In this document: in pieces, positions 17,390 through 26,243 of the stretch | How positions within the stretch are numbered: the stretch's first letter is position 1 | Layout of the letters: every line of letters starts with the position of its first letter | Source: an uncultured Anaerolineae bacterium | GTDB lineage: Bacteria > Chloroflexota > Anaerolineae > J036 > Brachytrichaceae | Reading direction: 5' to 3' | Assembly (NCBI GenBank): GCA_937927775.1 | Contig: CALBEF010000030.1 | Span: 32,665-96,664 of the forward strand | DNA length: 64,000 bases | Program-made: the position numbers and the translations under genes | The notes under the pieces: model-generated | Seen by the model: only the letters and a program-made list of their open reading frames with translations | Told to the model about the DNA's origin: nothing | Databases searched by the model: none

Positions 17390-19825
17390 CTATAGCGCCT
17401 CGATCGCCGGCTGCCACGCCAGCGCAACCAGGTCCACAAAGATGTCGCTCTTGCGCGGCGACACCGGCGTCTGCGTCACATCATCCAATGCCGCCAGCCA
17501 GCGACTGTTGACCGTCTCCAGCGCCAGCTTATATTCAGCCCCAATGCGCTCCAGGTCGGCGGTCAATTTGGCGATCACGTCCTCCGACTCTTTCACTTCT
17601 TCCTCGGCCGCCAAAGTGGCCCGCCTTTTCCAGGCGCCCCATGACACAGCCCGCCCGGTGCTGCGCTTGTTCCGGCCGATCACAAAGTTGAACACCGACT
17701 CGACATTGGTCAGCAGCTCCTCGCGTTTGCGCGCGTCCAGCTCGGTGCGATCCATGCTCAGTTCGCGCTGCTCGCGGGCCAGACGATCCTGAAGCGTCGC
17801 GATGCGCCGCTCGAACTGGTTGTGCACTTTGGTTGCGTCGGCGTCGCGCTTTGTTCTGGCTGCGCTCTCGCAGCGTTGGCGGAAAGCGCGCTGGTCTTCA
17901 TCCGGCCGGCCATACATTCGCAGCGCGCGATTGAACCACACATGGATCACGGCGTTCCGGTAGATGTGCTCGATCAGGGCCCGCTCGGCCTGTTTCATCC
18001 AGCGGCTGGTCAGGCCGGGCGGCAGCGCCCCGAATTTCGCTCCGGGCACAGGCGCGCGCGCCAGGGCGTTGACATCAAAGCCAGACACGGTTTGCGCCTG
18101 CGTGAAATCGGGCGTTGGCGTCAACTGGCGCAACGGCAACAGGTAGGTGTAACGTTGATTGCTGGTGACGCCGCTGGCGCGATCGGCGAAGCGCACGCTG
18201 GCGCTTGCCAGCAGAAAAGGCTGATAGACAGCGCCTGTGGTTTGCCCGGCGCCGGCCGGCAAAAACACTTCGCGCACATCGGGCGGCAGGGCCGGCCGGC
18301 CTGTGGTTGTTGAGCGCGCCTCGCCCATCTCTGGCGCCACCTGACGTGCGGCGATCTCATGCGCAACGGCGCCGGCAGCGAGGCCGGAAGGCGCATGTTC
18401 CGGCGCAGCGCCGGTTGGCCTGAGCTGGCGCAGTTGCTCGCGCGTCAACGGCCCGCGCAGGAAACTCATCGCCCAGCGCGTGCGCAGAAAGCGCGGCTCG
18501 CCGCTGGCGGTCTGTACCAGAAAGGTGCGCGGCGGCAACACGCGCAGCGGCCCTTCGAACGTCTCGCGGTCGAAACCGATGCCGGCGGTCTCCAGACCTT
18601 CCAGCGCGCGCGCCCGATCGCGTTCGGTGCGCAGCCGGCCGATGAACCACGTCCCAATGTTGGACAGCGCCTTGTAATCCAGGTCGGCCGGGTTCTGCGT
18701 GGCCATGAACACGCCCAGCCCCGCCGCGCGGCCCTGCTTCACCAGCGTCATCAGCGGCGTTTTGGTGGGCGGGTTGCGCGAGGGCGGCAGGTAGCCGAAC
18801 ACCTCGTCGAAATACACCAGACAGCGCAGCGTCGATGTGCCGGTGTGCGAGCGCATCCACAGAACCAGTTGGGAAAGCAGCAGTGTCACAAAGAACTGGC
18901 GCTCGGCGTCGCCCAGGTGCGCCAGATAGAACACATTGGCCGGCGTCTTGCCGGCCGGGTTGAGGCTGCCCGGCTCGCGCGCCGGCTTCACCAGATTGGA
19001 AATGTCGAGCGGCGGGCCGGATTGCCAGGCTGCGAACGAAGGAGATGCGACCAGCGCGTTCAGCGCCATCGCCAGCTTGAAGCGATCGGCCCGGGGATAG
19101 AACACATCCATGTCGAACACGCCGATCTTGCTGACGGGCGGCTCCTGGATCATGCGAATGAGCAGCGCCATGTCGACCGGCTGGCCGGCTCGCCAGGCAG
19201 CCTCGAAAAGCGTAGCCAGCAGAATGTGCTCGCGGCTTTTCATCGGGTCGGCCTGAATGCCGGCCAGATCGAGCACCGCCGAGCAGATCTGCGCGATGCG
19301 CTCGCGCAGCATCTCCGCGCCGCTGGCCCACGGAATGCCGGCCGGCGGGTTCAAACCCTGCAACAGGTTGACGGCCATGCCGGCGTCGCTGCCGGGCGTG
19401 AAGATGCGCACACTGGCGCGGTCGCGCAATGCCTGCGCGCGCTCCGGCCCGATCCCCGACTCCGCCAGGCCCTCGCGCCATTTGCGCGCAGTGTGGGCCG
19501 CCAGTTCATCCAGCGTGACCTGGCTGTGCGCGGCTTCGTCCTCCGTCAGCCACGGCTTAAAGTCGGATGGCGCCAGGGCGGGGAAGGTGAGCGCCAGATT
19601 GGTGATGTCGCCTTTGGGGTCGATGATGATGAGCGGGATGCCCTGCAGGAGCAGTTCTTCCAGCACACTGATGCCCAGGCCGGTCTTGCCGGTGCCGGTC
19701 ATGCCCAGGCACACCGCGTGCGTAATGAGATCCCGTAATGTGATCGTGAACGGCGCGTCGGTCGTTTGTTGGCTCGATGGGAAGAACTCCCGGCCCAGAT
19801 AGAGTTTTCCAGGTTGGTCGATCAT
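17390..19825 (-). CDS. HerA/FtsK-like P-loop ATPase with long C-terminal coiled-coil region
   Basis: An 811-residue ATP-binding protein of the helicase HerA-like (DUF87/DUF853) group. It begins MIDQPGKLYLGREF and carries Walker A GMTGTGKTGLGISVLEELLL and the strand LIIIDPKGDITNLAL. Walker B is CLVYFDEVFGYLPP, and a sensor segment follows in VFMATQNPADLDYKALSNIG. Residues past about 480 leave the ATPase core. They end in charged helices (QFERRIATLQDRLAREQREL, KESEDVIAKLTADLERIGAE) that look like a coiled coil. Role is unknown; relatives pump or remodel DNA. No NurA-type nuclease is adjacent. I rejected a longer start at 20224 because its residues are low-complexity and antisense to birA. Confidence 0.82.
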   Translation of the reverse strand: MIDQPGKLYLGREFFPSSQQTTDAPFTITLRDLITHAVCLGMTGTGKTGLGISVLEELLLQGIPLIIIDPKGDITNLALTFPALAPSDFKPWLTEDEAAHSQVTLDELAAHTARKWREGLAESGIGPERAQALRDRASVRIFTPGSDAGMAVNLLQGLNPPAGIPWASGAEMLRERIAQICSAVLDLAGIQADPMKSREHILLATLFEAAWRAGQPVDMALLIRMIQEPPVSKIGVFDMDVFYPRADRFKLAMALNALVASPSFAAWQSGPPLDISNLVKPAREPGSLNPAGKTPANVFYLAHLGDAERQFFVTLLLSQLVLWMRSHTGTSTLRCLVYFDEVFGYLPPSRNPPTKTPLMTLVKQGRAAGLGVFMATQNPADLDYKALSNIGTWFIGRLRTERDRARALEGLETAGIGFDRETFEGPLRVLPPRTFLVQTASGEPRFLRTRWAMSFLRGPLTREQLRQLRPTGAAPEHAPSGLAAGAVAHEIAARQVAPEMGEARSTTTGRPALPPDVREVFLPAGAGQTTGAVYQPFLLASASVRFADRASGVTSNQRYTYLLPLRQLTPTPDFTQAQTVSGFDVNALARAPVPGAKFGALPPGLTSRWMKQAERALIEHIYRNAVIHVWFNRALRMYGRPDEDQRAFRQRCESAARTKRDADATKVHNQFERRIATLQDRLAREQRELSMDRTELDARKREELLTNVESVFNFVIGRNKRSTGRAVSWGAWKRRATLAAEEEVKESEDVIAKLTADLERIGAEYKLALETVNSRWLAALDDVTQTPVSPRKSDIFVDLVALAWQPAIEAL

Positions 19826-19944
19826 GACAGGTTTTTCGGCGTCAGCGTTGGGGTGTAAGCGACTGGCGCACGGCTTGAACACTTCACGCGCCGATGCGCA
19901 TTTGCACAAATGTTCCAACTTCAGAGGATGATAACATGCCGCAG

Positions 19945-20697
19945 TCAGACCTGCCGCGCCAGATCGCCAAATCGGGCCGCCACTTCGCCCTGGCCGGTTG
20001 CAACGATCAGGCTGCCGTCCTCTTCGACGCGAATGGCGCGGCCGCAAACGACACCCTGGTCGGCCTCGATCTCGACCTGCTTGCCCAGTGTCTCGACGTG
20101 GCGGGCGTACTCGCCGGCCGGGCTGCGCTGCCCGCGCGCCAGTTCGTTCTGCCGCTCGCCGACGCGCCGCAGGAGTGACGCCAGGATGCGCTCGCGGTCG
20201 AGCGGAATGCCGAATTCGCGCCACAGGCTGGTGGCGCGCTGTTGCACCTCGGCCGGCGCGTCGTCAAAGCGCGTGTTGACATTCAGGCCGATGCCCAGCA
20301 CCGCATAATCGAAGCGTTCGCCGGTGATGGATGACTCCACCAGAATGCCGCACACTTTGCGCCCATTCAGAAGCACATCGTTGAACCACTTGATGGCGGC
20401 GGAGAACGGTGTCGCAGTTGCGGCATCTCTCAGATCTTCGAGGGTGTCAATGACGGCAAGCGCCGCCGACATGGTGATCCAGCCGGCCTGCGCGGGCGCC
20501 AGGCGCGGGCGCAGCACCAGCGACAGATACAACGACTGGCCGGGCGGCGAATACCACCCGTGGCCGGCGCGCCCCCGCCCGGCAGTTTGCGCGTCGGCCA
20601 GAACGACCGTCCCCTCCGGCGCGCCGCGCTCGGCGAGTTGGCGCGCCACGTCCATCGTCGAGGTAACGACGGTGTGCCGCGTGATGTGGAACTGCAT
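19945..20697 (-). CDS. birA: Biotin--[acetyl-CoA-carboxylase] ligase
   Basis: BirA activates biotin to biotinyl-AMP and transfers it to carboxylase lysines. This 250-aa form lacks the N-terminal DNA-binding domain of the E. coli repressor, so it is a simple ligase. Motifs are VTSTMDVARQLAERG, the biotin/ATP loop ADAQTAGRGRAGHGWYSPPG, the catalytic Lys in AAIKWFNDVLLNGRKVCGIL, and VLGIGLNVNTRFD followed by the small C-terminal SH3-like domain. It lies on the minus strand between the amidohydrolase-CYTH gene and the ATPase gene. Confidence 0.93.
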   Translation of the reverse strand: MQFHITRHTVVTSTMDVARQLAERGAPEGTVVLADAQTAGRGRAGHGWYSPPGQSLYLSLVLRPRLAPAQAGWITMSAALAVIDTLEDLRDAATATPFSAAIKWFNDVLLNGRKVCGILVESSITGERFDYAVLGIGLNVNTRFDDAPAEVQQRATSLWREFGIPLDRERILASLLRRVGERQNELARGQRSPAGEYARHVETLGKQVEIEADQGVVCGRAIRVEEDGSLIVATGQGEVAARFGDLARQV

Positions 20698-20727
20698 GGT
20701 TCGCGCCTGCGGGAGAATCAGTCCCGC

Positions 20728-22722
20728 TTACCCTTCCGCAATCTCCACATACTCTTCGCGCACGAGCGCGTCGTCGGGAACGCCAAAATAGTCGAGCAGT
20801 TTTCCGATGATGTCTGCCTTGCGCGCAGCGTCTCTGGGGCTCCAGGTGCGGCTCTTGATCTCGAGGAAATAGCCGTTGCGCTTTGGCTCGATCATCTGAT
20901 CGATGTTGATGAAGAGGTTCTCGTCCTCGAAGATGACCTCCCAGCGCAGGCGGTCCTTCTCGATGGTGACTTCGCGCGACGGCTGGAAGTATTCACGGTA
21001 GAAGCGCAGGCTGCGATCGGCCGGCGCGATGAAGCGCGAGCGCGACATGAGCACAGAATGCGCGAACTCGCGCTCCTTCTGCGGGCCGATCAGCGTCAGC
21101 CGGTAGCGGCTGCTGACGGTGTGCCCATGCTCGTCCACCCCGTCATCCTCTCGATAGCGCAGGCGCGACTCCTCGTTATCGAAGAAGAAGTAGGTGTCGT
21201 ACTGGCGGTAGTGCACATGCCGGACGACGGCGAGCGGGCTGTTGTCTCCTGCGCCCTGGATTGCGGCAATGACGGGTTGCGCGTCGTCGAGATGGGCCTT
21301 GACCTGGATCTCGAACGACTCTTCCTGTTGCACGCCGCCGATGGCGGCCAGCTTGCTCAGCACGTCGCCTTCGCGTTCGATAAGGAAGACATCGATCTGT
21401 TTTGCCAGCGCGTTGGCGCGCCGGCGAATGTCCTCCTCGTCCAACGTGAGCAACACGCGATTGCGCATCAGCGGCCGGCCATTCACCCACACATCGCGCA
21501 CATCGGTCGATTTGCCGGCGTACACGATCTGCGTGTAGACGCTGGCCGGGTCGTGTGACAGGCAAGCGTACTGCGGCGTGTTGTGCAGTCTGTCGAGTTC
21601 CAGCACAATCACGTCGGCGCGCTTGCCCGGCGTCAGCGAGCCGGTGATGTCGCCGATGTGCAGCGCGCGCGCGCCTTCGATGGTGGCCATAGCCAGCGCC
21701 GCGCGCGCCGGCACGGTGACGGGGTCGCGCGTGCTGCCTTTCGCCAACAGCGCCGCCAGCCGCATCTCCTCGAAGTGATCCAGGTCGTTGTTGCTGGCCG
21801 GGCCGTCGGTGCCGATGCCAACGTGCAGGCCGGCTGCCAGCATCTGGGTGACGTTGGCGATGCCGCTGGCCAGCTTGAGGTTGGCGGTCGGGTTGTGCGC
21901 CACAGTGGCGCCGGCGCGCTTGAGGGTGCGCATTTCGCCCTGGTCGATGGCGGTGCAGTGGGCGGCGATCACTTTGGCCTCCAGCACGCCGTGTTTTTTC
22001 ACCCATGCCACCACCGGCATGCCGTTCTCGCGCCGGCAGTCCTCCACTTCCTGATAGGTCTCGCTGATGTGAATGTGCAGCGGCACGTCGTACTTCACGG
22101 CTATCTCGGCGCAGCGCCGCATGAGCGCCCCGCTGCACGTGTAGGGCGCGTGCGGCGCAACCACCGGCACGATCAGCGGATGCCCTTTCCATTTCTGGAT
22201 CAGCGCCTCGCACGCTTCGAGGCTGTCTTCGTATGACGCCGCGTCGGGCGTCGGGTACTGCATGATGGTCTGCGAGCACAGCGCGCGCATGCCGGCGTCG
22301 GCGATGGTCTGGGCGATGGTGTCCTCGAAGTAGTACATGTCGTTGACGCATGTGACGCCGCTGCGGATCATCTCTGCGCAGGCCAGTTGCGCGCCGAGCG
22401 CGACGAATTCCGGCGAGACGAAATGGCGCTCGACCGGCAGCATGTAGCCATACAGCCACACATCGAGCCGGCGGTCGTCGGCCAGTCCGCGCAGCAACGT
22501 CATCGGCACGTGCGTGTGCGCATTGATGAGGCCGGGCATGATGACGCAGCCGGCGCAATCGACGACCTCGCTCGCCTGATAGCGCGCGCAGATCTCGGCG
22601 GACGGGCCGGCGGCGACGATGGCGTCGCCTGCGATGGCGACAGCGCCGGCGGGGCACAGCGAGAAGCTGTCGTCCATCGTCACCACAATGCCGTTGGTGA
22701 GGAGAGTGTCTACCTGCTGCAT
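20728..22722 (-). CDS. Fusion of an MTA/SAH deaminase-type amidohydrolase with a CYTH domain
   Basis: Residues about 1-450 form a metal-dependent amidohydrolase of the 5-methylthioadenosine/S-adenosylhomocysteine deaminase (MtaD) type. They include PGLINAHTHVPMTLLRGLAD, VVAPHAPYTCS, the metal His in PLHIHISETYQEVEDC, VIAAHCTAI and GLHVGIGTDGPASNNDLD. Residues about 467-664 form a CYTH triphosphate-tunnel domain: SFEIQVKAHLDD (a variant of ExExK), SRLRYREDDG, SSRYRLTLIGP, DRLRWEVIFEDE and GYFLEIKSR. CYTH proteins include thiamine-triphosphatases, class IV adenylyl cyclases and polyphosphatases. The frame is continuous, so this is one 664-residue polypeptide. The start ATG at 22720-22722 is preceded by an extended -10 (TGCTATAAC) with six bases between. 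Confidence 0.88.
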   Translation of the reverse strand: MQQVDTLLTNGIVVTMDDSFSLCPAGAVAIAGDAIVAAGPSAEICARYQASEVVDCAGCVIMPGLINAHTHVPMTLLRGLADDRRLDVWLYGYMLPVERHFVSPEFVALGAQLACAEMIRSGVTCVNDMYYFEDTIAQTIADAGMRALCSQTIMQYPTPDAASYEDSLEACEALIQKWKGHPLIVPVVAPHAPYTCSGALMRRCAEIAVKYDVPLHIHISETYQEVEDCRRENGMPVVAWVKKHGVLEAKVIAAHCTAIDQGEMRTLKRAGATVAHNPTANLKLASGIANVTQMLAAGLHVGIGTDGPASNNDLDHFEEMRLAALLAKGSTRDPVTVPARAALAMATIEGARALHIGDITGSLTPGKRADVIVLELDRLHNTPQYACLSHDPASVYTQIVYAGKSTDVRDVWVNGRPLMRNRVLLTLDEEDIRRRANALAKQIDVFLIEREGDVLSKLAAIGGVQQEESFEIQVKAHLDDAQPVIAAIQGAGDNSPLAVVRHVHYRQYDTYFFFDNEESRLRYREDDGVDEHGHTVSSRYRLTLIGPQKEREFAHSVLMSRSRFIAPADRSLRFYREYFQPSREVTIEKDRLRWEVIFEDENLFINIDQMIEPKRNGYFLEIKSRTWSPRDAARKADIIGKLLDYFGVPDDALVREEYVEIAEG

Positions 22723-22728
22723 GAGGCA

Positions 22729-22734
22729 GTTATA
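22729..22734 (-). promoter_or_regulatory. Extended -10 element for a leaderless amidohydrolase-CYTH transcript
   Basis: On the minus strand TG-C-TATAAC ends six bases before the ATG at 22722. No Shine-Dalgarno is present. Confidence 0.55.
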
Positions 22735-22758
22735 GCATACCCATGGCCGTGCCTGGCT

Positions 22759-22878
22759 GTGCGCGGGTGTATTGCTCTGTGGGGGCATGTTGCCGGGTTG
22801 ACGTTGCGCGCGCGGATCATATCCGGGGATTCATCCGCCGCGCAAATCAGCGGATTGCCCCTGCCGGGAAATGCTCCC
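22759..22878. repeat. Composite intergenic repeat, copy A
   Basis: This element starts TGCGCGGGTGTATTGCTCTG and ends GGATTGCCCCTGCCGGGAAA. A second copy stands at about 62721-62900, with near-identical ends and a different middle. It fills much of the 316-base gap between the amidohydrolase and FHA genes, which otherwise holds only the two promoters. Confidence 0.65.
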
Positions 22879-23038
22879 TAATTTCCAGCCGATTCCGTGT
22901 CTGTCTGCATGAGCCGCCTTCTCGTATCTGTGTTCTGGGTGGTGCGCGATATGCAGAAGCCGGCTAGAAACCGCTTAAATGTGGTCCGACGTGTCTCGGT
23001 GTCTCGCCATAACGACCCGGAGCATGTAAAATCAGGCC

Positions 23039-23797
23039 ATGAGCTCGCCACGCGACTCGGTCACACCCACACTTGCAGCCATCCTGCAGGCTACGCATCA
23101 GCCTGACCAGCGCATTATGCTGCGCGCCCCCAGTGTGCGGATTGGGCGCGGCGTGACCGGCGCTTATGACATCATCATTCAGCCGGATGATGTGTCTGTG
23201 TCGCGCGAGCATGCCTACCTGGTGCTGGAAACGAACGTCTGGGTTTTCCACGACACCAGCCGGAATGGGAGCTACGTAAACGGGGAATTGGTGAAAGGAC
23301 GGCGCGTGGCGCTCAAGCCGGGTGATCGCATCCAGATCGGCAAGACCTTCGACTACACATTCAGGATCATCAGCCCGACCTATGAGATGCAGCTCGATCC
23401 CGAAGTGCCCAGAGACCTGGGTCAACCGTTGTCGGGAGGGACTGAATCGCCACCGAGCAAGACAGGCATCTGGATCAGCCCAAGCGCCGCCGTGTGGCGC
23501 GACGGCGCCGTTTTGCCGGCCATGCTTTCGCGCACGGAGTATCGCTTGCTCAAGTTTCTGGCCCGCCGGCCCGGCGATGTGTGTGACTACGATTCCGTCA
23601 TCCGCGCTGTATGGGGAAGCCCGCGCGAAAAGGACAGCCTGCACGAGCTGATCTATCGCGTGCGACGCAAGATCGAGCCTGATCCCTCCATGCCGCGCTA
23701 TCTCATCATCCGCTCCGGTATCGGCGTGGTGTTCTTTCCGCAGGGGGCCGACGCCAACGGCGCGGCGCCCGAGGCGTCGCCAACCGATGGCGCGTGA
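23039..23797 (+). CDS. FHA domain fused to an OmpR-type winged-helix DNA-binding domain
   Basis: Residues about 25-100 are a forkhead-associated phosphothreonine-binding domain: SVRIGRGVTGAYDIIIQPDD, VSVSREHAYLVLE, DTSRNGSYVNGELVKGRRVA, LKPGDRIQIGK. Residues about 155-230 are a Trans_reg_C winged helix: LSRTEYRLLKFLARRPGDVC, AVWGSPREKDSLHELIYRVR, RKIEPDPSMPRYLIIRSGIG. This arrangement suggests a transcription factor recruited by a phosphorylated partner rather than by a receiver domain. No Ser/Thr kinase gene is adjacent. TAAAAT ends six bases before the ATG, and there is no Shine-Dalgarno. Length 252 aa. Confidence 0.87.
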   Translation: MSSPRDSVTPTLAAILQATHQPDQRIMLRAPSVRIGRGVTGAYDIIIQPDDVSVSREHAYLVLETNVWVFHDTSRNGSYVNGELVKGRRVALKPGDRIQIGKTFDYTFRIISPTYEMQLDPEVPRDLGQPLSGGTESPPSKTGIWISPSAAVWRDGAVLPAMLSRTEYRLLKFLARRPGDVCDYDSVIRAVWGSPREKDSLHELIYRVRRKIEPDPSMPRYLIIRSGIGVVFFPQGADANGAAPEASPTDGA

Positions 23798-23808
23798 GAT
23801 CGCCGGCC

Positions 23809-24495
23809 TTATTCCCACTTGACGCGCAGCACGCAGGGCCTGTGGGTCAGGTGGCCCACCAGGCGTTGTGAGATTTCGCCGGCCCGGCGCTGTTTGAACT
23901 CCAGGTCGAACTTCAGCGTGCGTTGTTGAAGCCGCAGGTCGTGTTCCAGTTCGATGTGCAGCACGCGCACGCCGAAGCCCTCGATCTCGCGCCGGATGCC
24001 TTCGCTGGGCGTGTCGTCGTCGAGCGTTGTGGTGAGTGAAAGCGAAGCATATCGCTCCACGCCGATGAGCCGATCGAACCAGGGCAGCGACAGCACAACG
24101 ATCAGCGCGACTCCCAGCCCGATCAGCCCCAGGACAATGTAGCCGCTGCCGTAGGCCAGACCCAGGATGGTCACGTACCACAGGACGGCGGCAGTGGTCA
24201 GCCCGCGCACGAGATTGCCCTGGCGCAGAATGGTGCCGGCGCCGAGGAATCCCATGCCAGTGAGCACGCCGGCGGCCAGCCGGGCCGGATCGGGGCGCCA
24301 GTCTATGCTGGTCGTCGAGGCTCCGGCGTACCAGAACTCTGACAGCAGGGCTGCCATCGCCGCTGCCACGCACACCAGCGTGGTGGTGCGCAAACCGGCC
24401 GGGCGGCCGCGACTCTCGCGCTCCAGGCCCAGGATCAGTCCGGTCACGACCGCAGCGCCCATGCGCAACAGCACAGCGTCAATTGGCAGCGGCAT
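23809..24495 (-). CDS. MgtC/SapB-family membrane protein
   Basis: This 228-residue protein has the MgtC core of four to five transmembrane helices: AAVVTGLILGLERESRGRPA, GLRTTTLVCVAAAMAALLSE, AAGVLTGMGFLGAGTILRQG, LVRGLTTAAVLWYVTILGLA. The conserved GLERE and R-x-AGLRT motifs are present. A C-terminal ACT-like cytosolic domain follows (RYASLSLTTTLDDDTPSEGI onward). Family members affect magnesium/phosphate homeostasis and, in pathogens, intramacrophage survival; here a housekeeping role is likely. The ATG at 24493-24495 starts just before the first helix. It is convergent with the FHA gene, 11 bases apart. Confidence 0.88.
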   Translation of the reverse strand: MPLPIDAVLLRMGAAVVTGLILGLERESRGRPAGLRTTTLVCVAAAMAALLSEFWYAGASTTSIDWRPDPARLAAGVLTGMGFLGAGTILRQGNLVRGLTTAAVLWYVTILGLAYGSGYIVLGLIGLGVALIVVLSLPWFDRLIGVERYASLSLTTTLDDDTPSEGIRREIEGFGVRVLHIELEHDLRLQQRTLKFDLEFKQRRAGEISQRLVGHLTHRPCVLRVKWE

Positions 24496-24593
24496 ACCTG
24501 TTATCACACCACAAAGGGTCGAAGAACACAAAGAGGATCAGGACAGGGATCAGGTTCCCTTTGTGTCCTTTGTTCCCTTGCAGGGCCAGGCGC

Positions 24594-26243
24594 TTACACG
24601 ACGACCGGGATCACCATGGGCCGGCGCCGGGTTTCGCCATACACGAACTTGTTCAGCGCGTCCACCGCCTTTTCCTTGAGCACGGCGTCGCTGGTGGTCC
24701 CGTTCAGGCTCTTCAGCCCCTCGCGCACCGATTGCGCCATCGTCTTGATGAAGTCCTCGGAATCCTTCGTGTAGACGAAGCCGCGCGTGATGATCTCCGG
24801 ATCGCCGGCCAGTCCGCCCTGCGGGTCGCGGCGCATGACCAGCAGGATGAAGCCGTCGCGGGCCAGCATTTCGCGGTCACGAATCACGACCGGCCCGATA
24901 TCGCCCACGCCGCTGCCGTCGATGAACACATAGCCGCCTGGAATGCGGTCGAGCTTGCGCGCCTGGCCATCGGTGAACTCGACCGGCGTTCCGTTCTCGA
25001 CGACGAACACATTCTCAGCCGGGATGCCGAGTTGCCGCGCCAGCCGGCCATGCGCCGTCAACATGCGCAACTCGCCGTGCACAGGAATGAAGTACTTCGG
25101 GCGCAACAGGCTGATCAGCAATTTTTGCTCTTCCTGCCGGGCATGGCCGGACACGTGCACCTGCGCCAGCGGCGAGTAGATCACGTTGGCGCCTTTCTGG
25201 AACAGGCGGTTGATGATGCGGTGCACGTATTCCTCGTTGCCAGGGATGGGATGCGCTGACAGCACGATGCTGTCGCCGGGCATGGCGTTGAGCAGTGAAT
25301 GCCGGCCGGTGGCCATGCGGCCCAGCACGGCGCTTGGCTCGCCCTGTGTGCCGGTGGCCATGACGGCCACCTCGTGCGGCGGCATTTTCACGGCGTCTTC
25401 CAGTCTCACCAGCATGCCGTCGGGGATGTCCAGATAACCCATCTTCTGGGCGATCTTGACGTTCTCCATCATGCTGGCGCCGGCGATAGCCAGCCTGCGC
25501 CCGTACATCTCGCTGATGTTCACGACCTGCTGCACGCGCGAGATGAGCGAGGCGAAGGTTGCGACAATGACGCGGCCCTCGGCGTCGCGGAACACATTTT
25601 CCAGCGCCGGCTCGATGTCGCGCTCGCTGGGGGTGATGCCGGGTTGCTCGGCGTTGGTGCTGTCTGACAACAGCGCCAGCACGCCCCGCCCGGCAAACTC
25701 GGCCAGTTTGGCGAAGTCCGGCTTGTGACCGTCCACCGGCGTGTGATCGAACTTGAAGTCGCCGCTGTGGACGATCAGGCCGGCCGGTGTGGTGACGCCC
25801 ATCCCCACGTTGTCGGGGATGCTGTGGCACATGCGAAAGAACTCGACCTTGAAGGGGCCGATATTGGCGACGCCGTTAGTCGGCAGCGCGTTGATGGTCG
25901 TTTTATCCAGGACTTTGGCTTCCTTCAGCTTGATCTCCAGCAGCCCTTTGGTCAGCGCGGTGCAGTAGATCGGCACATTCGGGAAGTCCTTGACCACATA
26001 GGGCATGGCGCCAGTGTGATCTTCGTGACCATGTGTGACGACGATGCCGCGAACCTGGTCTCGTCTGTCTTTGAGATACGTATAGTCGGGGATAACGGCG
26101 TCGATGCCGTGCATGTCGGACTCGGGGAACATGATGCCGCCGTCCACGAGCAGGATGTTCCTGCCGTATTCGTAGGCCATCATATTCTTGCCGACTTCAC
26201 CCAGACCGCCGATGGGAATCCATTTAAGCGATTGCGATGCCAT
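24594..26243 (-). CDS. rnj: Ribonuclease J
   Basis: RNase J is a metallo-beta-lactamase/beta-CASP nuclease with endo- and 5'-3' exonuclease activity in RNA decay and maturation. The 549-aa protein shows WIPIGGLGEVGKNMMAYEYG, the zinc motif VVTHGHEDHTGAMPYVV, MCHSIPDNVGMGVTTPAG, SDSTNAEQPGITPSERDI, the beta-CASP KMPPHEVAVMATGTQGEPSA, and HVSGHARQEEQKLLISLLRP. It is full length including the C-terminal domain. A long upstream region (26244-26620) with a strong hairpin may be its leader. Confidence 0.95.
   Translation of the reverse strand: MASQSLKWIPIGGLGEVGKNMMAYEYGRNILLVDGGIMFPESDMHGIDAVIPDYTYLKDRRDQVRGIVVTHGHEDHTGAMPYVVKDFPNVPIYCTALTKGLLEIKLKEAKVLDKTTINALPTNGVANIGPFKVEFFRMCHSIPDNVGMGVTTPAGLIVHSGDFKFDHTPVDGHKPDFAKLAEFAGRGVLALLSDSTNAEQPGITPSERDIEPALENVFRDAEGRVIVATFASLISRVQQVVNISEMYGRRLAIAGASMMENVKIAQKMGYLDIPDGMLVRLEDAVKMPPHEVAVMATGTQGEPSAVLGRMATGRHSLLNAMPGDSIVLSAHPIPGNEEYVHRIINRLFQKGANVIYSPLAQVHVSGHARQEEQKLLISLLRPKYFIPVHGELRMLTAHGRLARQLGIPAENVFVVENGTPVEFTDGQARKLDRIPGGYVFIDGSGVGDIGPVVIRDREMLARDGFILLVMRRDPQGGLAGDPEIITRGFVYTKDSEDFIKTMAQSVREGLKSLNGTTSDAVLKEKAVDALNKFVYGETRRRPMVIPVVV

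Noticed and set aside
18359..19738. Long plus-strand frame opposite the HerA-like ATPase.
   Set aside because: Arg/Gln/His-rich shadow of the real gene in high-GC DNA, no domain. Similar shadows oppose leuS, the MFS gene and the phosphoglycerate mutase gene.
17390..19825. HerA-NurA DNA-end-processing or HerA-based defence system.
   Set aside because: No NurA, SIR2 or other nuclease gene is adjacent; neighbours are birA and a glutaredoxin-like gene.
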